From Cunninghamella blakesleeana (taxonomy: Eukaryota; Mucoromycota; Mucoromycetes; Mucorales; Cunninghamellaceae), in contig JAFCIZ010000012.1 of the NCBI GenBank assembly GCA_017871115.1, positions 1 to 64,000 of the forward strand: 64,000 nucleotides of DNA, in the 5' to 3' direction. Below are positions 31,766 through 43,312 of the stretch, one piece after another. Numbering within the stretch: the first letter of the stretch is position 1; each line of letters starts with the position of its first letter. The notes beneath the pieces are model-generated. The model made no database searches. It was given only the letters and a program-made list of their open reading frames with translations, and was not told the origin of the DNA. The translations under genes were made by a program, and so were the position numbers.

Positions 31766-32820
31766 CTGGATAATAAGTCATTTATTGATGCTAAAAAGGA
31801 ATGTACTAAAATATTAAATGAATCTGTGTCTTCAAATAATGATTTGAGTTTCCTGGCGGCCTCAATTTTATTTAATGTGTAAGTCTGCAATAGAATTTAA
31901 TTGAAACCAGTACGATGACACTAACTATCATCACATACTATTATACTATTATTATCAATATTAAAATAATATATACATAGTGTTCCCAAATTAACATATA
32001 CATCATATGGATCTAAAAAGTCGGAAGATACCTTTGTACATCTTTTCATTACGGATATGATTGAGCATATATTTATGACTAATGATCTTTTCCACCAAGA
32101 ATGGGCAAATGGTTACATTTCTTCGTCTTCAAAAAAAAAATCATTCAAACCTGATTGGGTTTGTTATATCAAACCATGGGTTAATAGATTTGATTTGGTA
32201 ATTTGTGAAGTGAAGGCTCCAGGAAAAAAAAATTCTGGTATTTACTCTGATTTTACGAAACTTGGTTTCGAAATGAAAATATCGATTAACAATTTGGTAT
32301 CTTCGGGGATAAATTCTCCAAGAGTATTCGGTATTCTTGTCGAAGGTAAAGTAGAAGTAGCACGTATTATAAAAACTGAAAATATTATTACTATAGTTAT
32401 TATTATTATTATCATTATTATTATTTAAAAATTCATATATAAATTTACTTTTAACAGGATACGTATTAAGAACTTTTATAATGGACATTAAATGCCCTTC
32501 AATTTATCGAATGATTGAACTCAACAGAATAAGAGTCCCTGACAGCCTATCATCATTATCATTGTTTACAAATTTCTTTAGCGCCATTTTGCAATTGAAA
32601 GTAAGTGAATGGTATGATAGTTTTACTTTTGATTTATTTATAATAATTGATATTTACATTAATTATTTTTTATATTATATTATAGAATTTAGCAGCTACA
32701 ATGACTGCAGAATTGGAACAGATGCAGCTTGAAAGAAGTAAAGGGAAAAGAAAATTCAATTCTGATTGCAAATATTGGATTGATGGTACAGAGCCATCAT
32801 ATAGAAAACTTCCAAAATAA
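30334..32820 (+). CDS. Eleven-exon PD-(D/E)XK-like protein (526 aa)
   Basis: Exons by splice signals and frame: 30334-30573, 30662-30754, 30838-30895, 30996-31009, 31076-31225, 31308-31408, 31498-31666, 31766-31878, 31981-32345, 32458-32600, 32686-32820. They total 1581 bp or 527 codons, with no internal stop. Exon 4 is only 14 bp. The N-terminal 110 residues may bind a partner; residues 110-200 are acidic and low-complexity. The C-terminal third carries the likely core: K369-P-D-W372, then F-D-L-V-I-C-E389-V-K391-A-P, the D...E-x-K arrangement of PD-(D/E)XK nucleases. After it comes VFGILVEGYVLRTFIMDIKC, and the end is basic. Mucoromycota hypothetical proteins share this end. It is intact and not a transposon gene. 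The nuclease activity is inference. Confidence 0.8.
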
Positions 32821-33411
32821 TTTTATTATTTATTACTCATGTACTCACAAATATTGTCATATTTGTACCTTTATTTTTATAATATATATACATATTATAT
32901 TAATACTTTTATAATCTTGAAAATTAAAAATTTTATACCTAAATCATTTATTTAGTTCCCAGCTTAAAAACTGCATTTAATCTATCTTTTTTTTTTTTTT
33001 TTTTTTTTTTTTTGATATACATACGTATATGTACTATTATTGTGGTTATGGTGAGTAATAGTTAATAATTGCATCAGTTCAGTATTTATTAAGATTATAA
33101 TTTTAAAAGATATAAACTTTTTTTAAATGGTGTCATTATTTTAATATAAATGATTTTAATGATAAGTATAGATATATAAAACTGAAAAAAAAAAATATTG
33201 ATGAAAATACTAAAAGCAATTGAAAAATAAAGGCTGAATTAATGTACGCATATTTATATGCTTAAAATTATAATGATCTTTTTTTTATAAATGTAATTTA
33301 TGGTTCTATTGCATCCATTACTTAATAATATTAAATTTTCTTTTTAATTAGTTGTAATGAGCGAGTGCTTTAATTTCAATGTCCTCATTATCTTCATCAC
33401 TACTGTTATCA

Positions 33412-33454
<43 letters not shown>

Positions 33455-34395
33455 CAACAACCTTATTTTTTATTACAACCATTCATATTGTACATAATGT
33501 ATATCAAGTTATAACATGTTAAAATTCTTCATATGATTTTTTTTTAAATCACTATATTAAGCCTTTTGGAAAGTGTTATAAATTTTAATGGTAAAATTCA
33601 AATACATATTTTCTATATATTTTGATTATATGCATATGAATGGAAATTACAAAAAAAAAAAAAGAAATAAACATAATCAATTTTATTGCTGCTTTCGAAA
33701 CTAATAAAATCATTCTATATCCCACATATTGAAAAAATCATGTCTTGTAAATTCATATTTTAAATAAAATAATCAGTGCTGTTTATTAATATTGATTGAA
33801 TTAATGCTGAAAATTTATAAAATCCCTTTGTAAAAGTTTTAAAACACGATGGCTGTGTAATGTTACTTAATCGTCTTATCCTAATAATTATATAACTTTA
33901 TTCCTTTTTAGATTTTAAAAAATAATTTATATGGCCAGGTGCTATTACCATTACTACAATTGTTTTAATAATTAAAATAAATATTATTCTACCACTATTG
34001 GCGGTATTTGGTTTTTATGCCGCCAAAAATGAAGTTTTAAATATTTGCGCCTGAAAAATCCTCTTGATAATCTGGAAAACAACATACATATTGTGCATTG
34101 TTTGCAATTAATTTTTATAATATATAGAGTGAAAAAAAATATCTGTTTGATTTGAGTCCTTATTTAGTACTGGTAATTCATATATATTCTAAGCTCAACG
34201 CACTTGACAGACATTTTTTTAGCCTAATAACTGACCAGACTTCACACAGAACCTAATCTATCGCTCCACTTTTATGTATATTTCAATCACGAATCTAAAG
34301 ATATACCACACCCTTTTGCATTTGTATTTCAAAAAATGTATCTGGCATGATAATCTATTCATTCACTTTTATCTACTCTTTTTTAAACAATCTCT
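32821..34395. other. AT-rich DNA without genes
   Basis: About 1.6 kb with no supported gene. It contains a poly-T run (about 32986-33013), an (ATT)n microsatellite at 33416-33452 and scattered A/T runs. Confidence 0.55.
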
Positions 34396-34524
34396 TTGAA
34401 GAGTTTGCTTTTTCTCAGCCCTTATAAAAAAAAAATAGTTTGGACCAAAAGAAAAAAAAATCTAGTTTATCCCCTAATTGGTTTGTTTTCGAACCCCGCA
34501 CTGGCTGAGACACAGGCTCTCAAT

Positions 34525-35093
34525 TTTCGTAACTTCCGTAACTTCCGTAACTATCGTAACTATCGTAACTATCGTTACTTTCGTTACTTTCGTTACTTTC
34601 GTTACTTCCGTTACTTCCGTTACTTTCGTTACTTTCGTTACTTCCGTTACTTCCGTTACTTTCGTTACTTTCGTTACTTCCGTTACTTTCGTTACTTTCG
34701 TTACTTTCGTTACTTTCGTTACTTCCGTTACTTTCGTTACTTTCGTTACTTTCGTTACTTTCGTTACTTTCGTTACTTTCGTTACTTTCGTTACTTTCGT
34801 TACTTCCGTTACTTTCGTTACTTTCGTTACTTCCGTTACTTTCGTTACTTTCGTTACTTTCGTTACTTTCGTTACTTTCGTTACTTTCGTTACTTCCGTT
34901 ACTTTCGTTACTTTCGTTACTTCCGTTACTTTCGTTACTTTCGTTACTTCCGTTACTTTCGTTACTTTCGTTACTTTCGTTACTTTCGTTACTTTCGTTA
35001 CTTTCGTTACTTTCGTTACTTTCGTTACTTTCGTTACTTCCGTTACTTCCGTTACTTCCGTTACTTTCGTTACTTCCGTTACTTTCGTTACTT
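34525..35093. repeat. 9-bp satellite (GTTACTTTC/GTTACTTCC), about 63 units
   Basis: A 569-bp array of a 9-bp unit. The first units are CGTAACTTC and CGTAACTAT, and the rest are GTTACTTTC or GTTACTTCC in irregular mixture. A short array of the same unit (about seven units) sits at the matching place in the second tandem duplication unit (52262-52325). Since nine is a multiple of three, frames remain open and give Phe-Arg-Tyr or Val-Thr-Phe repeats. I regard these as by-products. Confidence 0.95.
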
Positions 35094-35352
35094 TAGCTAT
35101 TTAAAAATAATTAAAAGTGGCTATTTGAAATTATTAAGTTGTGAGATATCTCTAGGTAGCTCATGTCATGTATTGTCATTTACTATACATCTATTATCAA
35201 CCTGCTATTTATTTATCATATTAAAGTTTTCATTTTATTTCCTGATGAATTAGAAAAAATAAAAATAAAAAATAAAAATAAAAAGGTCCTATATGCATGT
35301 AATCCTTAGTGAAACAAATTCATGATGCTTCTGCCCTGTTTCATTTTTATAA
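35094..35352. other. Spacer shared with 52326-52575
   Basis: TTAAAAATAATTAAAAGTGG through TTTCCTGATGAAT to CCCTGTTTCATTTTTATAAT is repeated after the short satellite at 52.3 kb. It marks the left part of the large tandem duplication. No gene is present. Confidence 0.75.
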
Positions 35353-36294
35353 TCAATAACTTAGTAAGGATATCCAATTCATTCTTCCGCTGTTGTTATT
35401 TATATGATTTTCTACATATACTAAATCTGCACTTTTTATATATGTTTCAATGGGTGTGACTTCTAGCGATTCATTATTCACTTTACACCTTTTTTTCATA
35501 TTATTCGTGTAGTTGATTCCATCTTCAGCATATTTTATAACCCTTTTTCTTGAATTTTCATTATCAGATTTTACGTATTTTAAAATTTTATTGTATTGAC
35601 ATATTGTGGAATCGCAAAACGCGTCCATTTCTTTTGCATTATCATTAACAATTGAATCATTGAGTGAATATATATTATAAGCAATATTATAAATTTTGTT
35701 GATGGTTTGATCGTCAAATTTGTCTAGTGCTAGAATACTTCTTTCTTGTTGTGTTATGAAATAAACCAATGCAATCATTGGATCCAATGGTGAATTTTCG
35801 ATAAACTGAGCAATAGAATCAGCATTATAAATAAATATTTTATCCGCCCAAAGATCACAAGGGTGTGTATAATAAGGGTGATTTGCGTTTTTATCAAAAG
35901 TATTGTTTTTAAAACTTCTACTAGAAAACCCATTAACATTAATTACAACAATGATTGGAAGCACTTTTGTTTCTTCGAATAAATTAAGGCTGTACCGCAT
36001 GATTCTATGCATAAAAAGGTGATCTACTTTGCCTTGAATTTCAACAATAATTGGTGGAAATTCTCTTGATTTTTTATTATACGGTAAATAAACTACATCG
36101 GTCATCTTTTTATCTATTTGTTCATTTGGTCCAACGTAGTATGTATCCCCAGTAATCACTTCCTTAATTACTCTGGATATAATGATATTTTTAATGTAAT
36201 CTTCGCGTAATAACATTTTAGATGATAAATCGGATCCAGGGCGTATAGGTAATTTTAATCTCCAAATTTCTTCTTCTTCTATATTAGTTGACAT
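35353..36294 (-). CDS. PDDEXK_2/Rpn-like nuclease-family protein (313 aa)
   Basis: The frame opens further upstream, but the first 42 codons there are Phe/Ile-rich leader. The credible start is the ATG at 36294 (MSTNIEEEEIWRLK). Residues 60-90 read KKMTDVVYLP and then FPPIIVEIQGKV: D66 and E85-x-Q87 match the D...E-x-Q active site of the PDDEXK_2 (Rpn, transposase-like YhgA) nucleases. Typical family blocks follow (MHRIMRYSLNLFEETKVLPI, HPCDLWADKIFIYNADSIAQ, PLDPMIALVYFITQQE). Its last 109 codons are identical in DNA to an inverted copy at 37293-37621, and the reading frame leaves this shared block only for the final ISLLSY, so the original C-terminus may have been replaced. A TCATGTGA site lies about 125 bp upstream. 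Confidence 0.8.
   Translation of the reverse strand: MSTNIEEEEIWRLKLPIRPGSDLSSKMLLREDYIKNIIISRVIKEVITGDTYYVGPNEQIDKKMTDVVYLPYNKKSREFPPIIVEIQGKVDHLFMHRIMRYSLNLFEETKVLPIIVVINVNGFSSRSFKNNTFDKNANHPYYTHPCDLWADKIFIYNADSIAQFIENSPLDPMIALVYFITQQERSILALDKFDDQTINKIYNIAYNIYSLNDSIVNDNAKEMDAFCDSTICQYNKILKYVKSDNENSRKRVIKYAEDGINYTNNMKKRCKVNNESLEVTPIETYIKSADLVYVENHINNNSGRMNWISLLSY
35374..35702 (-). repeat. Inverted repeat IR-2, left arm (329 bp, identical)
   Basis: I compared the whole 329 bp base by base with the reverse complement of 37293-37621 and found no difference. Just outside, homology continues at the inner side but drops sharply, and it ends abruptly at the outer side. This is the signature of recent gene conversion or a very recent inverted duplication. 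Confidence 0.92.
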
Positions 36295-36537
36295 ATTAAT
36301 AAAAAATAAAAAAATAAAAAGAAGAGGGCGGCAAGTGGAAAAATAAAATAGAATAAAAAATAAAAAAAAAAGGACCAAGTATGAAAAAAAGAGGAGGATA
36401 AATATAAATAAAAAAATCATGTGATTTTATGGCCCGCAATAGACACTTTTTTAATACAAATTGGTATGTGTATTTTTTTTTCTCTTTTCTCTATTTTATT
36501 TTTTTAAAAAAAAAAACAATACTAAATATATATGTAT

Positions 36538-37030
36538 ATGAAAAGTATTATTAAATTTGAAACTAACCGTAAAGATTTAAACCAAGCTATTGCATATGAT
36601 TATTATAAAAAAAGCTCAGTTACTAGTCCTTTAGATCAAAGACTTAAAGTATGTGATTTTATTGAAAATTAGTTAAATTAGAGGGCACTGTTTTAGATAC
36701 TGCTTTTTCTCCAACCAAAAACACATTACGACCGGTAATACAATATAACATAATAATATGCTATATTTATTTACCTATATATTGGTTTGTTATTTTTAAA
36801 ATAAATAGACCACTTACTTAGCGGATGATATTATAAGTATATATGAAGCGAATAAAAATAGCTCTGTATCAGCGACAATGACACTATCATATTATTCTTA
36901 ATTGTTACAAAAAAAACTATGTGATCAATTATTACATATGGAAGAATTATTAAAACAATAACCATTAATTGATTCTTTATTGGATCCATCAAAAAATGGT
37001 TATTCTCAGCAACAACAAAATAATAATTAA
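36538..37030 (+). pseudogene. Decayed spliced gene of unknown family
   Basis: The ATG at 36538 starts MKSIIKFETNRKDLNQAIAY, ending near GTATGT. After a degenerate gap comes EGTVLDTAFSPTKNTLRP, an intron GTAATAC..AATAG (about 36737-36809), and then TTYLADDIISIYEANKNSSV before in-frame stops. The same pieces, also broken, are in unit 2 at 52575-52860. The family is unknown to me, but the exon-intron look matches other genes here. Confidence 0.55.
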
Positions 37031-37057
37031 AATCACGATATATCTAATCCTTCTATT

Positions 37058-37717
37058 TTGCTAGCAAGATATAAAATAGTAATTCATCCTGATAATTTTA
37101 AAAAATACATAAATTGTCCTTATTGTACACATCCTTATGATCTTTGGGTCGATAAAACAGTCGTTTATAATACTAGTTCTATTGTACAGTTTATCGAAAA
37201 CTCATCATTAGATACAATGATTGTATTAGTGTACTTCATGTCTCGCCAAGAAAAAACTAGTTTGGTACCAGATAAATTCGACGATCAAACCGTCAACAAA
37301 ATTTATAATATTGCTTATAATATATATTCACTCAATGATTCAATTGTTAATGATAATGCAAAAGAAATGGACGCGTTTTGCGATTCCACAATATGTCAAT
37401 ACAATAAAATTTTAAAATACGTAAAATCTGATAATGAAAATTCAAGAAAAAGGGTTATAAAATATGCTGAAGATGGAATCAACTACACGAATAATATGAA
37501 AAAAAGGTGTAAAGTGAATAATGAATCGCTAGAAGTCACACCCATTGAAACATATATAAAAAGTGCAGATTTAGTATATGTAGAAAATCATATAAATAAC
37601 AACAGCGGAAGAATGAATTGGGAAGCTTGCTATGTAGATGGAATAAAAAAAGAACTGTTTGGCCGTTATAGTAGCCATTTAACATTGAAAATGGCTTATC
37701 ATCGTAAAACGCTTTAA
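37058..37717 (+). pseudogene. N-terminally truncated Rpn-like copy (inverted relative to 35353-36294)
   Basis: A 219-codon frame aligns with the PDDEXK_2-like protein from its HPCDLWADK block onward (here HPYDLWVDKTVVYN). It lacks the D66 and E-x-Q catalytic region, so it cannot be an active nuclease on its own. Upstream similarity is moderate, then the last 109 residues of the shared block are identical because the DNA is identical (37293-37621). Beyond it the C-terminus continues W-E-A-C-Y-V-D-G-I-K-K-E-L, which may be the original ending of this family. No good start codon is present. Confidence 0.75.
37293..37621 (+). repeat. Inverted repeat IR-2, right arm (329 bp, identical)
   Basis: Exact reverse complement of 35374-35702. 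The arms are separated by 1.59 kb, and transcription in the two copies would run away from each other. Confidence 0.92.
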
Positions 37718-38547
37718 ACTATTACTAATGAATTTTTATTATATATTATATATTATTTCATTGTATATACAATTATTAAAAACTTCTGTATATTCTTTTT
37801 ATATTTTTATATTCTTTTTATATTTTTTATTATTTTTATTATATGCCTTTTATTATATATTTTATACATTTTTATTCATTTTAAAAGTACCAACTTATAT
37901 ACATTTTTTAATCATTTTAAAAATAACAGTATATATTTTCCCATGATTATGTTGCAGAGCATAATATTGTTTTTTATATTACTCTATTTCTGAAGACTAT
38001 TTTTTTTTTTGTATTTTTATCAAGCTATATGGCATCATTATTATTAAAATTGTTGCTATTGTTAAAGCTGCTATGACCATCATCGTTGTCGCTGTTGACA
38101 CAGCGGCAGGAAGTGCTATGTAATCGATGTTGCAACTCACCTTCATAGGTAATTGCCACTCCATTAAAGTTGCGAGCTGGACCAATGTTGATAGTCTTAA
38201 TTTTTTACAGAGCATATAAAATGGATCATTGTATAAATTAAAAAAGTCAATGGCTTGAGATCTTGTTAAAAAATGAACGAGACAAAAGCTATATATATAT
38301 AAAGTTTAGTTATGGTAAATATGCTACATAATAAGAAATGAAAATAAAACATATGCTTGCACTTATGTTTGCGATTTATGTTTTTTAATAACATGTTTTG
38401 GTTTAATTAAGCCAGGAAATGAGCGTGTTTAATATGCATTCTGCTGAGGCGCCTTTCATAGATATACTTTGAATGAAAACATGCCTTCCTGGTGTTGGAT
38501 TTATCAAATTAAATTATACAAAAAGTTAAGAAAAACAAAGAAGATAT
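37718..38547. other. AT-rich DNA, nothing recognised
   Basis: No gene is supported. This stretch is missing from the second duplication unit, where the sequence jumps from the equivalent of 36990 to that of 38500. Confidence 0.5.
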
Positions 38548-38669
38548 TGTGAAACTTTTGGTTTACCTTTATTCAAATGTATAAGACAAGGATTGTATTT
38601 ATACTTTTTAGTGGATTAGTAACACTTGGCTTAGTTTATATGTTATATAATATGAAAATAGAATTATAA
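38548..38669 (+). pseudogene. Decayed exon (ETFGLPLFKCIRQG), copy 1
   Basis: Reads C-E-T-F-G-L-P-L-F-K-C-I-R-Q-G-L-Y-L-Y-F and, after a one-base frameshift, L-V-T-L-G-L-V-Y-M-L-Y-N-M-K-I-E-L-stop. The copy at 52926-53047 shares the same frameshift, so decay began before the duplication. The family is unknown. Confidence 0.5.
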
Positions 38670-39142
38670 AGTTATCTAGTAAAGGTAACGTGAATTAGAA
38701 TGGAGTTTAAAGTGTATCTATGGTAATGGATCTGCGGGATTAGAAGATTTAAAGTTATAGCATAGCATAAGCTAATAGAAATGGTTCATTTCATATCAGG
38801 TACACAGTAGTGATTCTATAATAAATATCAAATATTTCATGTGGGTTATAAGTGTATTATAATTATGAAGTCCTTTAATATTGTTATTTTATGGCAAATA
38901 CAACACCTGGTTCATCACATGAAGTATAACTTAGTCGTAGAAAATAAAAAAAAATGTCAAAAATATTTATATGCAGCAAATGATTTAAATAAAAAAGTAG
39001 GGAAAGTGTTTGTACTTGACAGAACCAATATTTCTGTTTCAACTGGGTTTTAAAAAATAATCATCTGATTGGCTAAGGTGAGTGACGCGACCAGAATTTA
39101 GTTTAAATTATTTTTTTTTCACTGTTTTCCTTTTTTTTTTCT

Positions 39143-39545
39143 TTTTCATTCGACTTCTTATTGTTAAGAGTCCTCTAGTTCCTTTATTGTTAAAGGTTCT
39201 GCTATTAATGAATTCAGGTTGACTTCTTATTGTTAAGAGTTTTCTTTTAGTTTCTTTATTGTTAAAGGTTTTACTATTAATGAATTCAGGTTGACTTCTT
39301 ATTGTTAAGAGTTTTCTTTTAGTTCCTTTATTGTTAAAGGTTCTACTATCAATGAATTCAAGCTGACTTCTTATTGTTAAGGGTCTTCTTTAATGAATTC
39401 AGGTTGACTTCTTATTGTTAAGAGTCTTCTTTTAGTTCCTTTATTGTTAAAGGTACTTTTTTTTTTTTGTCATTTTTGAAATGGCTTTTTTTTTTTCTTT
39501 CTTAATTTTTTAAGAGAGGTTCCCTTATTGTTAAGGGAATTATAA
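39143..39545. repeat. Array of TTGT-loop mini-hairpins, copy 1
   Basis: About ten short hairpins in 400 bp share the centre TTA-TTGT-TAA but have different matching stems. Examples are CCTTTA-TTGT-TAAAGG, GACTTCTTA-TTGT-TAAGAGTC (one bulge) and TTCCCTTA-TTGT-TAAGGGAA. They sit within an imperfect roughly 67-70-bp tandem repeat that also contains TTAATGAATTCAGGTT. A related, more decayed array is at 53952-54195. Confidence 0.85.
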
Positions 39546-40069
39546 CATATTAATGAAATGAAAAATTTTGTGATAGGATGAATTCTATCTTTTATGTATA
39601 AGGTATGCTTTTTTTTTTAATGTAGTAATTTTTTATAATTCTTAGCTATAATTACTTCTGCCTTTGCAATTTTTTTTAATTTATTTCAATTTATTATTTA
39701 CTTTACTATATTTCACCTTATTCCATCATGTTATATCTATTTTATTTTATTTCTATTGTTTCTATAAAATAAGTACCTACTTATTATGCTAGTTACTAGT
39801 TATTATTTTATTTTTCAGCAGAGGAAGTATTTTAATGAGTTGAAGATATTAACAATTTTCCCTGATAAACCTCGTATAATTTTATTCTCTAATTCATTTA
39901 TTAATGAAAAATTGGTTAAAAAGTGCAAATTGCTTATTTTTTATGATAAAAAAAAAAAACGCGTTCTTCTTGCTTTTATATATTTGGTTAAAACAATGAT
40001 TTATTTTGCTATAAAATCAATAGTTTTTTTTATTCATTTACACCTTATTCGTTGTTGAATCACACTGTA

Positions 40070-40115
40070 TGGCGCAAATGGGTTATAACCAATTTTTTTT
40101 TACTATTTTTGCAAG
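40070..40115 (+). repeat. Solo terminal repeat related to the 1886-7947 element, copy 1
   Basis: After a TA, TGGCGCAAATGGGTTATAAC and then CAATTTTTTTTTACTATTTT closely follows the outer-element end (TGGTGCATCTAAGTTATAAC, then CAGAATTTTTTTTACCATTT). No matching right end or transposase is seen nearby, so this is a relic end of a sister subfamily. Confidence 0.65.
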
Positions 40116-40441
40116 CACTTTTTTAAAATTATTTTGATAAAAAAAAGAATCCATATACACGATAGATATAATTATTAAAAACAATATGTATGAATTGCTT
40201 TTTCTTTTTTTAATTTAAAAAAAGCTATTCAAGTTCAAAGTTAATTGACCAGAGTAATTTTTAGCTGGGTAGTCAAAAAATTAAACGAAACCCAAAGGTA
40301 TTATAATATATGCCTGATTTTTAAAATCAACAATTACTAAATATTGTAATTATAATAAAAAATAGAATTCTGTATATCAAAACTTAACAGAGACATATTT
40401 GATTTTGTGTTTCAATAAATTAAATATAGATCTGGTAAAAA
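40116..40441. other. AT-rich DNA, nothing recognised
   Basis: No gene is supported. Confidence 0.45.
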
Positions 40442-40692
40442 GAAAACAATGATGATACATATATAGTTCTAGTTGCTGAAGATAAATACTTTAAAAATGT
40501 TCCAGAAAATGATAATTCGTTTGGGCCACAAATAGCTGGTAAAATACTTGACACTGCATTTCATAACAAATCACACATTACTCAAAAAATAAAATTAAGG
40601 TATCCTTTTGATATACATGCTATTTGTGCTATTGGCACAATTATTATCTTTTATAAATCTACAATTAACCATGATTATTTGAACGAAGTATA
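40442..40692 (+). pseudogene. Exon remnant with an E-x-K motif, copy 1
   Basis: After a TATAG splice-like end, the plus strand reads N-D-D-T-Y-I-V-L-V-A-E-D-K-Y-F-K-N-V-P and F-G-P-Q-I-A-G-K-I-L-D-T-A-F, ending with a stop after D-Y-L-N-E-V. The IVLVAEDK strand resembles the E-x-K strand of PD-(D/E)XK/Crinkler-type proteins. Only this exon is recognisable. An identical copy lies in unit 2. Confidence 0.5.
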
Positions 40693-41328
40693 ATCAAAAT
40701 TCCCATAATATACAAGCTTGAAATAAAAAAATTCTCTCAACAATTATATTCTTTGCAATATTAATATATGGATCTACCAGCACTGAATTTTTCAAATGGG
40801 ATAGACCGAAATGTAATAATTTGTATCTTGGAATCTTTATATATATATATATATATAAAGTAATCATTTGAAATAAATAAAATAATAATATTTACAATTC
40901 ACGAGTATTTTAATTTGTAATACTAGTAAAAAAGCTTGTATAATTAATGTTTATCATAATGCATATATACTATTATTAAATTTCATCTTTATTAATATTT
41001 TAAATATATAAAAAGGATTAAGAAAGCTTAAAGATTTTAAAGTGAATTGACATTTAAATACGTGAGTTTTAGTTTGGCTTAAATTATTAAAAGAAAATTT
41101 ATATTTTTGAACTTAAAAAAATCTGTCTACTTTATTTTTTTTTATTTAGTATACTCTTATAATCTCAACCCATTCTATATATCTACGATGATGTCTTTAC
41201 TGCGTATTATACAGGTAATATCTATTTAAATTAGATATACATTTATATTTATGCATAGTCCTAATTGTTCATTTTAAATGATTAAATAAAAATAATAAAA
41301 GTATATGATCGTAGACTGATAATATAAG

Positions 41329-41364
<36 letters not shown>

Positions 41365-43312
41365 ATATAACTTCATCAAAAGCAATAAATAGTTTCTACA
41401 ATTAATAGCTGATTTTTACCACCTAAAAATAGAGTTAGATTGAATACTAAAAGTGTTAATCCATAATGTAAAAGTGAAAATTAGTTTTCTCGTTTTATAA
41501 ATAGATTAGACTTCAAATACGTTCATAATGACTGGTCTCATTTTGAAATCTAATCAAATTGAACAACTATAGCAATAATTATAATTAGCAAAGAAATATA
41601 CCAAATACCTTTCCTTTTTCTTTGTTCCTTGTATATAACCTTATACGAATTTTTAAAAAGAATGTGTAAATATAAGAAAATGTAATAAGGATACGCGATA
41701 TGTAATATAAAAAATCCGAATATTAAATATTATGATTATATGATTACGTATATTGCTTTCGTTATGAGCGCTGTTTTATATATGGAAATAATATTATAAC
41801 CAAAAACTTATTAATATAACAATACATTAACATATAATATAAACAGTAAAAAAAAAATAAACCAAGTAAATAGAATTATATTTACCACAAAAGATTTGAC
41901 TTTATAGTAATAATTTAATAGCTTCAAAATAAATAAAAAATAAAAAAAAAAAAAAAATGCGTTTTTTAAAAAAGTAAAAAAAAGTGAAAAAAAAGAAAGT
42001 GAATAAAATATAAAAGTTGATTTTATAAAGGTATCTAGAAAATTTAAATTCCAACAGCCTCATAATAGCGCTTATTTATATTTATTATGAATATATGTTT
42101 ATAAAAATAAAAGTTGTTCTGGGTTTTTCAGCTTATATCTTTTCTTTTTCTGTATTGTTTCCAGAAAGCAAAAAACGTAAGGATTAAAAGGAATAATAAT
42201 AGATAGTTTAGTTTTAATAGAAAATCAATTAAATAATAATAACAAAAGAATATAAGATTAAATATAGCTTTTTAAAAAGTTACAAATTGAATTCGGTATA
42301 TGCCAAAAAAAAAAAAAAAAAATTGAATGATGGAGTGTAATCTTTTTTAAATATTTAAAAAATAAAATGATTTATTAATCTTAAGCTTAACACACGTTTA
42401 AAAAGAATAAGCGACAATTACAACAAATACACTTTGGTCCTTTTTAATTAAACACTTTATAATAATTCTTATGTTAATTATAATAATAGTTATGTTAATG
42501 ATACAGTTAATCTATGTTTAATAAAATGACATTGTTTAGTTGCTCTTTATCTTATATCTGTATACGAATATTTTTAAATTATAAACCTACATATTAGAGT
42601 TGTTCAAAGGATAGTATTTCGTTAAATGCCATTTTTTAAAATCAATCAACAAAAATGGACATAAATATCACTCTGTTAAAATTCCAAGTTTATTGATTTA
42701 ATTTTCATGAAAATAAATGATTATTTAGTATTAATATTAATTTTTATACAATAATTAAAATTGTATTTATCATCTAGCAAATAACTGTTGATTATATTTT
42801 TTTTTTTTTATTAAGAATAACAAATAAAGGTATAAAGTAAAACAGGTAAAATGTGATCTGAGAATGAAATAATTCTTATTCACTATTTTATCAATTTGCC
42901 CATAGCGATTTATTATAACTCTCATTATTTTTTTGGTTCATAACTTTAATGATATTTTGTGTATCTTAAAAAAATGTATAAATTCGATTTTAATTCCAAT
43001 TTAATAAAGACAAGGCTTTTTCTCGTTTTTAAAAACTTTCGTCATAACTTTTATTTTAATCTGATATTATCGCTAAACTACATATTCCTAATTATTGGAA
43101 CTCTAACCCTCTTATCTGACTTTAATTTTATTATTTTTTGCTATAAATCAAATGCATAATTTTTTTATTCCGCATAAATTTAAAATATATATAGATAGAT
43201 AGATTAAAAAAATAAGGATAAAGAGATAAAAATATAATTATATTTGCTTTTTTTTGGGATCGATTTATTAGAGAGAGGTAAGATTAAAAGTTTATATTTG
43301 GATACGCATAAA
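40693..43312. other. AT-rich DNA without confident genes
   Basis: About 2.6 kb with A/T runs, a poly-T run near 41330-41357 and no supported coding region. An exon-like piece between TTTAG and GTAATA (about 41159-41215) cannot be linked to a gene. A hydrophobic 60-codon frame from 42975 is duplicated with its surroundings and has no other support. Confidence 0.45.

Noticed and set aside
34484..34500. tRNA B-box-like sequence on the minus strand (GGGGTTCGAAAAC)
   Set aside because: No matching A box, acceptor stem or cloverleaf could be built. At most a remote SINE relic.
34396..35253. Long open frames with Phe-Arg-Tyr or Val-Thr-Phe repeats
   Set aside because: They are produced by the 9-bp satellite, which cannot create stops in these frames. 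There is no start context, splice structure or non-repeat domain.
36295..36420. N-terminal extension of the Rpn-like gene to 36420
   Set aside because: The 42 added residues are almost only Phe, Ile and Leu from an A-rich leader. The family-like sequence starts at the ATG at 36294.
39143..39545. CRISPR-like array
   Set aside because: The repeats are mini-hairpins within an imperfect minisatellite, without unique regular spacers, and the genome is eukaryotic.
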